This document shows positions 25,419 through 34,142 of a DNA stretch of 47,146 nt, piece by piece. How positions within the stretch are numbered: the stretch's first letter is position 1; each line of letters starts with the position of its first letter. The stretch is from Peptococcaceae bacterium (GTDB lineage: Bacteria > Bacillota > Desulfitobacteriia > Desulfitobacteriales > Syntrophobotulaceae): positions 1 to 47,146 of the forward strand of contig WRII01000016.1 of assembly GCA_009782825.1 (NCBI GenBank), written 5' to 3'. A program made the translations under genes and the position numbers. The notes beneath the pieces are model-generated. The model did no database searches and was not told where the DNA came from. It saw nothing but the letters and a program-made list of their open reading frames with translations.

Positions 25419-26107
25419 GATTGGTTTATGAAGGAAAAACAAAACGTGTTGAAGAACTGGAAAACGGTACCTATATACTTACTTTTAAGGATGATGCTAC
25501 CGGCGAGGATGGCAAGTTTGATCCGGGCGCCAATACGGTAGGGTTGTCTATCGCGGGTTTGGGCCGGGGCGGGCTGCGGCTGAGCGACTATTTTTTCAAG
25601 AAGATTGAAGCGGCGGGATTTCCTACACATTACATCAGCGCCGATATGGATCAGGCGGCTATGACGGTCAAACCGGCCACGGTTTTTGGACAGGGGTTGG
25701 AGGTGATTTGCCGCTTCCGGGCTGTGGGAAGTTTTATCAAACGGTATGGGATGTACGCTCAAGAGGGTCAGGAGCTTGATGCTTTTGTGGAAGTCACTCT
25801 GAAGGATGACGCACGCCAGGATCCGCCTATCTCCAAGGATGCTTTGGACATGCTCAACATTCTCTCGGCAGAGGAGTACGATGTGCTCGAAGATTTGACA
25901 AAGAAAATCAGCCGCCTGATTAAGGATGATCTGGCAGCCACAGGGGCTGAACTCTATGATATCAAGCTTGAATTTGGACGTGTGGACTCTCAAATTGTAT
26001 TAATTGATGAGATTTCCGGCGGCAATATGCGTGTTTATTATGATGACGTGCTTATTGAGCCTCTTGATCTGGTCAAAATAGTTTTTTGGGACGAAGATTG
26101 GTCATGA
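25415..26107 (+). CDS. purC: Phosphoribosylaminoimidazole-succinocarboxamide synthase PurC
   Basis: SAICAR synthase of purine synthesis: joins CAIR and aspartate using ATP. 230 residues; 'LVYEGKTKRVEE' lysine-rich opening, 'DDATGEDGKFDPGANTVGLSI', 'EVICRFRAVGSFIKRYG', 'VEVTLKDDARQDPPIS', 'KLEFGRVDSQIVLIDEISGGNMR'. Length and motifs normal, apart from loss of the usual 'PDSSRFW'-like ending (ends 'VIFWDEDWS'-like). No other pur gene nearby; sitting between ftsW and murG is unusual. AAGGAG ribosome site. Confidence 0.93.
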   Translation: MRLVYEGKTKRVEELENGTYILTFKDDATGEDGKFDPGANTVGLSIAGLGRGGLRLSDYFFKKIEAAGFPTHYISADMDQAAMTVKPATVFGQGLEVICRFRAVGSFIKRYGMYAQEGQELDAFVEVTLKDDARQDPPISKDALDMLNILSAEEYDVLEDLTKKISRLIKDDLAATGAELYDIKLEFGRVDSQIVLIDEISGGNMRVYYDDVLIEPLDLVKIVFWDEDWS

Positions 26108-26113
26108 CGTAAC

Positions 26114-26128
26114 TTGACTATTTGCAGC
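26114..26128 (+). repeat. Second copy of the 15-bp motif
   Basis: TTGACTATTTGCAGC, identical to 1736-1750 and also lying just upstream of an operon gene (here murG). No fitting -10 follows. Confidence 0.4.
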
Positions 26129-26184
26129 ACAATGAAGGGTGAGTCTTGTTTGGTACTCCCTGTCATACTTTTGGAGGTGTGCTC

Positions 26185-27294
26185 ATGCGTGTTTTGGTCA
26201 CGGGAGGAGGGACAGGCGGACATATCTATCCGGCTCTGGCGATTGCGGAAGGCATACGGAACGCTCAGCCTGAAGCTGAAGTTCTCTATGTAGGGCTGAG
26301 GGAAGGGATGGAGGCTCGCCTGGTTCCGGAAAATGGCTGGGAGTTTCGGGGTATTGCGGGACGCGGCATGCCGCGCCGGATCAGCCTGGGTATGCTGAAA
26401 ACGATGGGGAGCAGCGTGAAGGCGTTCTGGCAAACGAAAAAGATTTTGAAGGGTTTTCATCCGGATCTTGTAGTGGGGACGGGGGGATTTGTTTCCGGGC
26501 CTGTGCTGCTGGTGGCGTCTTTGTTTGGCTTTCCTACACTGCTGCATGAGCAGAATGTCTGGCCGGGTATGACGAATAAGCTGCTGGCCCGTCGGGTGAA
26601 GAAGGTTATGCTGGCTTTTGAGGAGGGACGGGCTCATTTTCCGGAGCGATGCCCGGTGGAAGTGGTGGGGCAGCCTGTGCGCCCGCAGGTGGGCCATGTG
26701 GAGCGGTCGGAGGGGTTGGAGTTCTTTGGTCTTGTGCCGGGGAAGAAGGTCTTGCTGGTGACGGGAGGGAGCCGGGGGGCCCGCAGTCTCAACCGGGCTA
26801 TGGTCACGGTGGCGGAGCATCTGAGTGAACGTGAGGACATGCAGCTGATTTGGGCGACGGGAACTTTGGATTATGAGGATACGCTGGCGGAACTTAAGCG
26901 CGTGGATATTGATCCTCAAAGGCGGGGATGGTGTGTTGCGGCGTATATTGAAAATATGCCTCAGGCTTTGGCGGCGGCGGATCTGTGTGTGTGCCGGGCG
27001 GGTGCGACGACATTGGCTGAACTCTCGGCGGCGAGGCTGCCGAGTATTTTAATCCCTTACCCTCATGCGGCGGAAAATCATCAGGAGTTTAATGCCCGGG
27101 CTTTGGTGGAGCGCAAGGCGGCACGTTTGATTTTGGACAAGGAGCTGACTGGGGATGGGCTTTGGGAGAAGGTCGATGAGTTGTTGAAGAATGCTTTTGT
27201 TCTGGAAGAGATGGCGGCTCGGACAGGGGAGGCTTTGCAGGGTAAGGCGCTGGAGCGTATTGTGCGGATTTGTTTGGAGACGGCCTGGCGGTAG
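26185..27294 (+). CDS. murG: Lipid II synthase MurG
   Basis: Adds GlcNAc from UDP-GlcNAc to lipid I on the inner membrane face. 370 residues; N-terminal 'VLVTGGGTGGHIYPALAIAE' glycine loop, 'GTGGFVSGPVLLVASL', 'HEQNVWPGMTNKLLA', 'VTGGSRGARSLNRAM', 'CRAGATTLAELSAARLPSILIPYPHAAENHQ' in the UDP-sugar site. ATG chosen with GGAGG 7 nt upstream. Last wall gene here: murB, murC, ftsQ, ftsA and ftsZ do not follow. Confidence 0.96.
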   Translation: MRVLVTGGGTGGHIYPALAIAEGIRNAQPEAEVLYVGLREGMEARLVPENGWEFRGIAGRGMPRRISLGMLKTMGSSVKAFWQTKKILKGFHPDLVVGTGGFVSGPVLLVASLFGFPTLLHEQNVWPGMTNKLLARRVKKVMLAFEEGRAHFPERCPVEVVGQPVRPQVGHVERSEGLEFFGLVPGKKVLLVTGGSRGARSLNRAMVTVAEHLSEREDMQLIWATGTLDYEDTLAELKRVDIDPQRRGWCVAAYIENMPQALAAADLCVCRAGATTLAELSAARLPSILIPYPHAAENHQEFNARALVERKAARLILDKELTGDGLWEKVDELLKNAFVLEEMAARTGEALQGKALERIVRICLETAWR

Positions 27295-27324
27295 GGAGAC
27301 ACAGATCTGAACATTGTAAGTTGG

Positions 27325-27777
27325 TCAATCTGGATCTTTCTGATAATCCTTGATCTCATATTCGTATTCTTCATTCATCAGGCTGGAATTGATAATAAAA
27401 TCAGCTGTTGCCAGGTTGCTGGCAATAGGGATATTGTAAACTGCCGAGATTCTCAGCAGGGCTTTGACATCGGGGTCGTGGGGCTGGGCTGCCAGCGGAT
27501 CCCATAAGAAAATGACGAAGTCGATTTCACCTTCGACAATGCGCGCGCCGATTTGCTGATCTCCTCCCAGGGGGCCGCTGTTATAGGTTTTGACGGGCAG
27601 GCCTGTGTGTTCTGTGATCAATGTTCCTGTGGTTCCGGTTCCATAGAGAAAATGTTTACTGAGGGTTTCCTTGTTCTTTTTTGCCCACTCGATGAGCTCT
27701 GGTTTTTTACCGTCATGGGCAATGAGGGCGATGCATTTTGTTTTTTCTAGTTTGAGCTTGATCATATGGCTTTTCAT
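27325..27777 (-). CDS. mgsA: Methylglyoxal synthase MgsA
   Basis: Converts dihydroxyacetone phosphate to methylglyoxal and phosphate, a glycolytic bypass. 150 residues; '[10 protein letters not shown]' (His21), 'GTGTTGTLI' phosphate loop, '[14 protein letters not shown]', '[22 protein letters not shown]' with the catalytic Asp and His, and '[14 protein letters not shown]'. The ATG has AAAGGAG 7 nt upstream. Convergent with murG. A hairpin plus T-run (27855-27879) lies upstream in the same orientation, possibly leader attenuation. Confidence 0.95.
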   Translation of the reverse strand: MKSHMIKLKLEKTKCIALIAHDGKKPELIEWAKKNKETLSKHFLYGTGTTGTLITEHTGLPVKTYNSGPLGGDQQIGARIVEGEIDFVIFLWDPLAAQPHDPDVKALLRISAVYNIPIASNLATADFIINSSLMNEEYEYEIKDYQKDPD

Positions 27778-27854
27778 TTTTCGTCTCCTTTAAGGGTATG
27801 CTCCAAAAATCACGAATCTTTTCTCAAATATACCACATCTTTAATTTGGACGTC

Positions 27855-27879
27855 AAAAAACCTGCGGGCTTTGCCCGCA
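27855..27879 (-). terminator. Intrinsic terminator upstream of mgsA
   Basis: On the minus strand: perfect 7-bp stem TGCGGGC / GCCCGCA with a 3-nt loop, then AGG and six T. No minus-strand gene lies immediately upstream, so it ends either a small RNA or the leader of a longer mgsA transcript. A second hairpin (CCGAG…CTCGG, 27891-27920) precedes it. Confidence 0.65.
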
Positions 27880-27938
27880 AGGTGGTACAACCGAGAATCG
27901 TCCGCTGGCCGATTCCTCGGTCAGTGATCAGAGGCGGT

Positions 27939-27967
27939 TTGCGCTTGCATCAACTTTTTTTTATAAT
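27939..27967 (+). promoter_or_regulatory. Promoter for panE-trmFO
   Basis: TTGCGC, 17-nt spacer, TATAAT, leading to a leader of about 45 nt before panE. Confidence 0.6.
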
Positions 27968-28020
27968 GATCGTTGGTGGCAGAAGTTCATCTACGAAGTA
28001 AATCCTGGAGGAATGATGTG

Positions 28021-28932
28021 ATGAAACGGATTGAAAATATAGCAATCATTGGGGCGGGCGCCTTGGGTGTCATGTATGGCCGGCAGCTTACGGAAAAGTT
28101 GGGCCGGGACAATGTGTGTTTTGTGGCGGACAGGCGGAGAATTGCGTCTTATGAGACCCAGGGGGTTTTCTGCAATGAAGAGCGATGTGATTTCCGGTGG
28201 GTAGATGGGAATCGGCCTGATCAGACCTATGATTTTGTTATGTTTGCCGTAAAATATACGGCCATGGAAGCCGCGGTGGAGATGGCGAGGGGCATTTGCC
28301 GTGAGGATACCATTTTTCTCTCGGTTCTTAATGGGATTGAGAGTGAACGCGTCATAGGTGACGCTCTGGGGGCAGATCATCTGCTTTATTGCGTTGTCCA
28401 TGGTATGGATGCTACCCGGAGCGGGAGTCATATCCGCTATCAGAATATGGGGTATATCGTCTTTGGCGACAAGAAAAACCGGAGGACGGAAGATGTAGAA
28501 GCTGTTGCCGATCTTTTCGACCGGGCGGGGATTGCCTGTCAAATTCCTGGGGATATTCAGCAAAAGATGTGGAGCAAGCTGATGCTCAATACGGGGGTCA
28601 ACCAGGTAGCAGCAATTTTTGGCGTGGGGTATGGCGGTATCCTGAAGGAAGGCGCGGCCAGGAAGATGATGATTGACGCGATGAAAGAGGTGCAGGTGGT
28701 GGCCGCCTGTGAGGGGGTCGTGTTGACGGACAGGGATGTGGAGCAATGGATTGCTGTTTTGGATGGTCTGGATCCGGAGGGGTTGCCTTCTCTCTATCAG
28801 GATATTTTGGCTAAGAGGCCGACGGAGGTGGAGCTTTTTTCGGGGACGGTTCGGAAATTGGGTGAAAAGTATGGTGTGCCGACTCTGGTCAATGATCATC
28901 TGTATGAGGAGATTAAGAGGTTGGAAGGTTAA
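28021..28932 (+). CDS. panE: 2-dehydropantoate 2-reductase (PanE/ApbA family)
   Basis: Would reduce ketopantoate to pantoate with NADPH for coenzyme A synthesis. About 303 residues; N-terminal '[20 protein letters not shown]' dinucleotide site, '[15 protein letters not shown]', '[11 protein letters not shown]', then '[26 protein letters not shown]' with the catalytic lysine and the C-terminal all-helical ketopantoate domain ending '[25 protein letters not shown]'. GGAGG 9 nt upstream of the ATG. Close paralogues with other 2-oxoacid substrates exist, so substrate is probable only. Five nt before trmFO. Confidence 0.88.
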   Translation: MKRIENIAIIGAGALGVMYGRQLTEKLGRDNVCFVADRRRIASYETQGVFCNEERCDFRWVDGNRPDQTYDFVMFAVKYTAMEAAVEMARGICREDTIFLSVLNGIESERVIGDALGADHLLYCVVHGMDATRSGSHIRYQNMGYIVFGDKKNRRTEDVEAVADLFDRAGIACQIPGDIQQKMWSKLMLNTGVNQVAAIFGVGYGGILKEGAARKMMIDAMKEVQVVAACEGVVLTDRDVEQWIAVLDGLDPEGLPSLYQDILAKRPTEVELFSGTVRKLGEKYGVPTLVNDHLYEEIKRLEG

Positions 28933-28937
28933 GACCT

Positions 28938-30359
28938 ATGAAACGTGAAGAACACAATGAAGTCATAGTCATTGGCGCCGGATTGGCGGGGGCGGAGGCT
29001 GCCTGGCAGCTGGCCCGGCGGGGGGTCGGGGTTCGTCTCTATGAAATGCGGCCCCATAAAATGACGCCGGCTCATACGTCGGCTCATTTTGCCGAACTGG
29101 TGTGCAGCAATTCTCTGCGGGCTAATATGTTGGAAAATGCTGTGGGTCTCCTTAAAGAGGAGATGCGGCGCTTGGATTCTTTGATTATGGCGGTGGCAGA
29201 TGAGGTGAGTGTGCCGGCGGGAGGGGCTCTGGCTGTGGACAGAAATCTGTTCGCCAAAGAGGTTACCCGTCGGGTAGAGGAACTGCCGGAGGTGACGGTT
29301 CTGCGTAAGGAAGTTACCGCCTTGCCGATTCTGTGTGAGGAAGTTACCGCCTTGCCGGTTTTTCGTGAGGAGGATGCCGACTTGCCGGGGATGACAGAAA
29401 TTATTATTGTGGCCACAGGCCCGTTGACCTCTGATGCTTTGGCCGAGAGTATCCGGCAGGCTACGGGGGAGGAGGCCCTGGCTTTTTATGACGCGGCGGC
29501 GCCTATTGTCACGGCGGAATCTGTGGATATGGAGACAGCTTATTGGGCCTCCCGCTATGATAAAGGCGGCGCGGATTATTTGAATTGTCCCATGGATGAG
29601 GATCAATACAAGCAGTTCCGTGAGGCTGTGTTGGCGGCAGAAACTCATGAAGTTCATGGTTTTGAACAGGGGCAGGTTTTTGAAGCATGCGTGCCTATTG
29701 AGATTCTGGCGGCCCGGGGGGCGGAAACGATGGCTTATGGGCCGCTGAAACCTGTGGGCCTCAGGGATCCCCGTTCGGGGAGAGTTCCTTTTGCTGTGGT
29801 GCAGCTGCGCAAGGAAAATATAGCGGGGACCCTGCTCAATCTTGTGGGATTCCAAACTCACCTGAAATGGGGGGAACAGAAGAGGGTTTTTCGCATGATT
29901 CCAGGGTTGGAGCGGGCTGAATTTGTCCGGTATGGCGTTATGCACCGGAATACGTTTCTCAACGCGCCTAAGGTTTTGGATGGGGATTTCAGCTGGAGGG
30001 CTCAGCCTCGGGTTTTCTTCGCCGGGCAGATCACCGGCGTGGAAGGGTATGTGGAATCGGCGGCTAGCGGCTTAGTGGCTGGGATCAATGCCTGGCGGCG
30101 TTTGCGGGGTCAGGCGACTCTGGTCTTTCCGGCGAATACGGCTCTGGGGGGATTGGCTCGCCACTTGGCCGGATCACCGACTCAGGATTTTCAGCCGATG
30201 AATGTCAATTTTGGGCTGCTGCCTCCATTGGAACGCCGCGTTAAGAGCAAGAGGGAGAAGAATCTGCAGATTGCCCAGAGGGCGCTGGGGGAACTGGCGG
30301 ATTTTTGCCAGGAGACGGGGATAGGAGCGCAAAGAACCGGAACAGGAGAGAACCTATGA
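28938..30359 (+). CDS. trmFO: Methylenetetrahydrofolate-tRNA-(uracil-54 C5)-methyltransferase TrmFO
   Basis: Makes T54 in tRNA using methylene-THF and FADH2. FAD-binding '[18 protein letters not shown]', Cys in '[18 protein letters not shown]', Cys in 'FEACVPIEI', '[23 protein letters not shown]', '[19 protein letters not shown]' and C-terminal '[15 protein letters not shown]'. 473 residues against about 435-440: three 10-residue repeats (about 122-151) sit just before '[14 protein letters not shown]'. Overlaps the next gene as ATGA. Confidence 0.95.
   Translation: MKREEHNEVIVIGAGLAGAEAAWQLARRGVGVRLYEMRPHKMTPAHTSAHFAELVCSNSLRANMLENAVGLLKEEMRRLDSLIMAVADEVSVPAGGALAVDRNLFAKEVTRRVEELPEVTVLRKEVTALPILCEEVTALPVFREEDADLPGMTEIIIVATGPLTSDALAESIRQATGEEALAFYDAAAPIVTAESVDMETAYWASRYDKGGADYLNCPMDEDQYKQFREAVLAAETHEVHGFEQGQVFEACVPIEILAARGAETMAYGPLKPVGLRDPRSGRVPFAVVQLRKENIAGTLLNLVGFQTHLKWGEQKRVFRMIPGLERAEFVRYGVMHRNTFLNAPKVLDGDFSWRAQPRVFFAGQITGVEGYVESAASGLVAGINAWRRLRGQATLVFPANTALGGLARHLAGSPTQDFQPMNVNFGLLPPLERRVKSKREKNLQIAQRALGELADFCQETGIGAQRTGTGENL
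29301..29390 (+). repeat. Three 30-bp tandem repeats inside trmFO
   Basis: Exactly three 30-bp units, each of the form (C/T)TG/TTT-x-GTGAGGAAGTTACCGC-CTTGCCG. They encode [20 protein letters not shown] and [10 protein letters not shown]. The third is the most diverged. Confidence 0.9.
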
Positions 30360-31228
30360 GATACGAAGGCAGCATCTACAGGCCTCCCAGCGAGGCATAC
30401 AGTTTGATCATTCAGGTTACTATCGGATGTGCGCATAACGACTGCACATTTTGCGGCATGTTTAAGGATAAGAGATTCCGGGTTCGGGAGATCCGGGAAG
30501 TCCTTGAGGATTTGGATACGGCTAGAAACTCTTACAGGCGGGTTGAGAGAATCTTTCTGGCTGATGGCGATGCTCTGGTACTGAGTAACGACAAGCTTCT
30601 TGTCATTTTGGACCGCATTAAGAGCCTGTTTCCTGAGTGCGAGCGGGTCGGCATCTACGGGTCTCCTCAGGATGTTTTGCGGAAAACGCCGGAAGAGATG
30701 CAAGCGCTCAGAGAAAAGGGGGTAGGGATGATTTATATCGGCGCGGAATCGGGGAGTGACAGTGTGCTTCGGGATGTGCGCAAGGGGGCGAGCCGAAAAG
30801 AAATCATTGCCGCTGTCAAGGATATAGAAGCCTCGGGGATTAAGGCTTCGGTGACGTTCATTTCCGGGCTGGGAGGAAAGGAGAACTGGCGGGAGCATGC
30901 CACAGAAACGGGCAGCATGATCAGCCTGATGGAACCTTCTTTTGTTGGGCTTTTGACGCTGATGGTCGAGCCGTCGGCGCCGCTGTATGCGGATGTGAAG
31001 AACGGAAAGTTTGCGCTGCTGGCGCCGGAGGAGGTTGTCGAGGAAACGATTCTGATGCTTAAGAATAGTGATGTCAAAAGGGACTGCGTCTTCCGGAGCA
31101 ACCATGCGTCGAATTATGTTTCGCTCAAAGGGACTTTGCCGCGGGATAGGGAGAGAATGATAGGGCAATTGGAAAATGTGAGGGAAGGGGCAGGGAGCTT
31201 CAAGGAGGAGAGGCTGAGGATGCTGTAG
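30356..31228 (+). CDS. Radical SAM protein
   Basis: 290 residues. An N-terminal '[22 protein letters not shown]' gives a cluster-binding C25-x4-C30-x2-C33, followed by '[16 protein letters not shown]' and '[22 protein letters not shown]', typical of Elp3/MiaB-like radical SAM barrels. C-terminal '[24 protein letters not shown]' is shared by an uncharacterised Clostridia subfamily that oddly has four residues between the first two cysteines. Reaction unknown. Start overlaps the trmFO stop (ATGA), so they are likely co-translated. Confidence 0.88.
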   Translation: MRYEGSIYRPPSEAYSLIIQVTIGCAHNDCTFCGMFKDKRFRVREIREVLEDLDTARNSYRRVERIFLADGDALVLSNDKLLVILDRIKSLFPECERVGIYGSPQDVLRKTPEEMQALREKGVGMIYIGAESGSDSVLRDVRKGASRKEIIAAVKDIEASGIKASVTFISGLGGKENWREHATETGSMISLMEPSFVGLLTLMVEPSAPLYADVKNGKFALLAPEEVVEETILMLKNSDVKRDCVFRSNHASNYVSLKGTLPRDRERMIGQLENVREGAGSFKEERLRML

Positions 31229-31410
31229 AGTTTGTAGAGTTCGTGAGCATTGACGCATTGACGCACATAAGTTGGTGAACAGTGGCACACCTAACATATG
31301 TGTATCATAACGTGGTGTAGAGAGGTGTGGGGTATTGCGAATTGATGTCATCATGGATGTTTTAGCCTCAGAGACACGTCTCCAAAAATTTAAAAAAAGA
31401 AGGGAAAATA

Positions 31411-31926
31411 ATGCCCAAAAAAATAGCTGCTAAAATTTTTCTTGTCACTTTGATCTTGCTGAGTTTCGTGGCTTGTCATAAATTGGACTCGGCAACAGAT
31501 CCGGATAGGGAAGGCCTGGATACGGAAAACCTGGATAAGGATCCTTCAGCAGCGGTTGTTGTTCTCTACCTCCCAAACACCACCGCGGATGGCTTTGTCC
31601 TCAAGAACGCTGTTACTGATGGCGCCGCGGAGCATATTATTGCTCTTTTGGTTCGCGAACAAGCTCTGCCGGAAGGCTGCGCTCTCAAGTCTTTTCATAG
31701 TGATGCTAAGAGCGGCGTGGCGGACATGAACGGCGCTTTTGGTCAGGCTATTAGGCAGCAAGGAACCGCGGGGGAATATTTGCTGCTGGGCAGCGTGGTC
31801 AATACGCTGCTAACCTTTTTCCAATTGGATGCGGTCACGCTGACAATTGATGGAGAAGTGCTTGAAAGTGGGCACGATGTGTATGACTTTCCTCTGTGTT
31901 TTTTCGATGACCAGATTTCAAAATGA
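31411..31926 (+). CDS. GerMN-domain lipoprotein
   Basis: 171 residues. A signal peptide with lipobox-like 'SFVAC' (Cys22) predicts a lipid-anchored outer-face protein; a Phe at -3 is a weak point. An Asp/Glu-rich linker is followed by a GerMN domain: 'VVVLYLPNTTADGFVLKN', 'EHIIALLVREQALPEG', and C-terminal 'LGSVVNTLLTFFQLDAVTLTIDGE'. GerM in Bacillus acts in spore wall and germination; the exact role here is unknown. Ribosome site AAGGGAA. Confidence 0.82.
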   Translation: MPKKIAAKIFLVTLILLSFVACHKLDSATDPDREGLDTENLDKDPSAAVVVLYLPNTTADGFVLKNAVTDGAAEHIIALLVREQALPEGCALKSFHSDAKSGVADMNGAFGQAIRQQGTAGEYLLLGSVVNTLLTFFQLDAVTLTIDGEVLESGHDVYDFPLCFFDDQISK

Positions 31927-31957
31927 TTTCTTGGTGCTGATAAAATCTTTGTAAAGT

Positions 31958-32938
31958 ATGAAGGCGGCCATGATCGAAAAAGTCTTACACCACTATACTC
32001 AGTATCTGCTGGCCGGAAATTTCTCGGACAAGACCCGGACTGCTTATTTGAGCGATCTGGATCAGTTCTTTGCCTTCGCGGCCGCGCGGTGTGGTTTTTT
32101 GGAAAAGGAATATCTTGACTTGGCCGATGTGGATTCGGTGACGATTCGTGCGTTTGTCCAGGATCTGATGGCCGGCGGTGTGGGCAAAAGGAGTGTGGCT
32201 CGCAAGCTTTCGTCGATCCGCTCTTTCTATAAGTTTGCTGTCAGGGAGAACTGGGTGACGGAAAGTCCGGCTTTGCTGGTCAAAAGCCCGAAGACAACGC
32301 GGAATTTGCCTCGGTTTTTGTTTCGGGAGCATATGGATAAGCTGTTGGAGCCGAACGATATGAGCCCGCCGGAGGAAGAAGCGGATACCCTGAAAGAGGA
32401 TTTTGTTCTGTGGCGTGAGAGGGTCATTGTGGAGCTTCTTTACGGCTCGGGGCTCAGAGTCAGTGAGTTGGTGTCCTTGGATCTGGGTCAGATTGATCTG
32501 ATGAATAAGCTGGTCAGAGTGACAGGAAAAGGCCGCAAGGAGAGAATTATTCCGGTGACGGATTATGCGGTCAGTGCTGTGGCGACGTATCTGGAAAAAC
32601 GTGAACAGATGAAGATGCCGTTAGCGGCGCCGGCATCGCCCCTTCTGCTGAATTTGCGCGGAGGCCGTCTCACGACGCAGTCTGTGCGCCGTATTCTCAA
32701 TACCTGTGAACAAAAGGCTGAGATCCATCAACATGTGCATCCCCATATGCTCCGGCATACTTTTGCCACCCATTTGCTGGATGGGGGAGCGGATTTGCGC
32801 AGTGTGCAGGAATTGCTGGGGCATAAAAATCTTTCGTCAACACAGATTTATACTCATCTTACCACGGAGCGCCTGCGGCAGATTTTTATGAAGGCTCATC
32901 CCCGGGCGAAGTTGGATGGCGATGGGCGTACCAATTAA
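31958..32938 (+). CDS. xerC: Tyrosine recombinase XerC
   Basis: Resolves chromosome dimers at dif. 326 residues: N-terminal SAM-like core-binding domain ('RTAYLSDLDQF', 'RKLSSIRSFYKFAVREN') and catalytic domain with Arg in 'GSGLRVSEL' (R167), Lys in 'TGKGRKERIIP', 'HPHMLRHTFATHLL', 'LLGHKNLSSTQIYTH' and the final Tyr. The family usually ends near 'HPRA'; here ten extra residues follow, and the last codons and the TAA lie in a dispersed 170-bp repeat. Start uncertain between two ATGs 12 nt apart. Confidence 0.95.
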   Translation: MKAAMIEKVLHHYTQYLLAGNFSDKTRTAYLSDLDQFFAFAAARCGFLEKEYLDLADVDSVTIRAFVQDLMAGGVGKRSVARKLSSIRSFYKFAVRENWVTESPALLVKSPKTTRNLPRFLFREHMDKLLEPNDMSPPEEEADTLKEDFVLWRERVIVELLYGSGLRVSELVSLDLGQIDLMNKLVRVTGKGRKERIIPVTDYAVSAVATYLEKREQMKMPLAAPASPLLLNLRGGRLTTQSVRRILNTCEQKAEIHQHVHPHMLRHTFATHLLDGGADLRSVQELLGHKNLSSTQIYTHLTTERLRQIFMKAHPRAKLDGDGRTN

Positions 32939-33093
32939 TTGTTGTAGCAGAATATTCCAGAACATGGGGTTGTTCCTTGAAGCCGGCCACACAGAGCGGG
33001 CGAACATTTAACGCGCTCGATTCTATGGGATTGTGCGCTTCTAAGCCGGCCCAAGTGGCCTTGTAGAGTAATCTGTCCTAACTGCCACTTGCG
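32924..33093 (+). repeat. 170-bp structured dispersed repeat, copy 1
   Basis: Matches 46977-47146 over 170 nt without gaps and with three transitions. Contains pairs GCCGGC (32982, 33045) and an 8-bp hairpin CAAGTGGC / GCCACTTG (33052-33091). The A-to-G change in copy 2 keeps this stem as a G-U pair. It covers the xerC stop codon. Identity unknown. Confidence 0.85.
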
Positions 33094-33292
33094 GACATAA
33101 GTAGGCTGTACTCTCTTGGCTCTGCAGCAAAATTTCGAAACTCACTCCGATGCGCTGCGTTCAAACAGTCGAATTTTGCCGCGTCGTCGCTAAGAATCGC
33201 ATCAATCCTTCCGCAAAGTCGCTGTATCCCAATGCTTCGATAAAGCCGCCCATACACCCAAAAATTGGCGTGGGCGGCTTTGCAAAAAGCAA
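33094..33292. other. Gene-free segment with large hairpins downstream of the repeat
   Basis: No gene seen. A 14-bp imperfect inverted repeat (GCAGCAAAATTTCGA with TCGAATTTTGCCGC, about 33122-33181) and a perfect 11-bp inverted repeat AAAGCCGCCCA / TGGGCGGCTTT (33242-33252, 33271-33281) with inner CCAA/TTGG. The latter has no T-run on either strand, so it is not a standard terminator. Confidence 0.55.
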
Positions 33293-33321
33293 TTGAAAAA
33301 CCATTCCAAATAATGTATAAT
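33293..33321 (+). promoter_or_regulatory. Promoter for the PIN-domain locus
   Basis: TTGAAA, 17-nt spacer, TATAAT, ending 21 nt before the PIN gene's ATG. Confidence 0.7.
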
Positions 33322-33341
33322 CTAATCGGGAGTTGATAGAA

Positions 33342-33818
33342 ATGCGTACCCCACGGATTTATCTTGAAACCACAATGTTTAATTACTTACTATTTCGACA
33401 AAGAACGAGAAGCCCACGCCGATACTGTGAAGCTGTTTGAGGAAATTAAAGCAGGCAAGTATCAGGCATTTACCTCCATGTACGCAACGAGGGAGATTGT
33501 AAGAGCGCCCGAAGAACGAGCGCAGAAAATGATTGACCTAATTTCAGAGTTTGGCTTAACGATTTTAGAAGCCAACGAAGAAGTTGACGCGCTTGCCGCG
33601 ATATATCAAGAGCAAGGTATCATCCCGCCCGGAAGTACGGTTGACGCACAGCATATCGCCGTTGCTACGATTTAGATATGATTATCAGCTTGAACTTTCG
33701 GCATATCGTGAGGAAAAAGACCGTAACAATGATAGGGCTTGTTAATACCGCACATGGATACAAGCCGGTTGAAATACATTCGCCAATGGAGGTGGTAGAA
33801 CGTGAAAACGCTAAATGA
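33342..33818 (+). pseudogene. PIN-domain (VapC-like) gene with two frame lesions
   Basis: Three pieces in two frames make one PIN-domain protein. Frame A: MRTPRIYLETTMFNY, the usual start with an acidic metal-site residue. After a doubled TTAC (33383-33390) the frame moves to 'YFDKEREAHADTVKLFEEI … STVDAQHIAVATI' and meets TAG at 33673. The first frame resumes with 'DLDMIISLNFRHIV … PMEVVEREN', ending TGA. One TTAC too many and an apparent 7-nt loss in a CGATTTA repeat would explain it. PIN proteins are RNases. The longest single-frame piece (about 103 codons) is not the whole gene. Confidence 0.8.
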
Positions 33819-34008
33819 TTACATGAACGACCCGAGCGTAGCAAATGAACCAATGCCGTTGCGCGAGGTACACGCTATCAGATTGATGATTTATGATGAA
33901 ACAAAAGATATGACCCCCGCAGAGAGAACGGCATATTACAACGACAGCATAAAGGAGTTACAGGGAAAATACAATCTAAAAATTGTACCAAGTGCAAGGA
34001 GAACGTAA
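33802..34008 (+). CDS. Small protein paired with PIN-domain gene
   Basis: 68 residues, GTG start after GGAGGTGG, overlapping the end of the PIN gene. Acidic-to-neutral, helical, with 'REVHAIRLMIYDETKDMTPAERTAYYNDSIKEL'. A plausible partner (antitoxin-like) of the PIN protein by position and overlap, but no DNA-binding motif is obvious. Function inferred only. Confidence 0.65.
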   Translation: MKTLNDYMNDPSVANEPMPLREVHAIRLMIYDETKDMTPAERTAYYNDSIKELQGKYNLKIVPSARRT

Positions 34009-34142
34009 AACGTAAAAGATAATATCAACCCACACATAGGCAAGCGCTGAAAATGCGGTTTTAATAAGGGCGTTGGTATTTATTAGATTGTTTTCACCCG
34101 AAAAAGGGCATCCTGGAGAATGAGGAAAGGAGAGGGGGTTGC

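Noticed and set aside
32924..33093. 6S RNA, SRP RNA or tmRNA as identity of the repeat
   Set aside because: I could not match hallmark motifs, and two near-identical copies in 14 kb do not suit such single-copy RNAs.
33242..33281. Intrinsic terminator
   Set aside because: Strong stem but no T-run on either strand.
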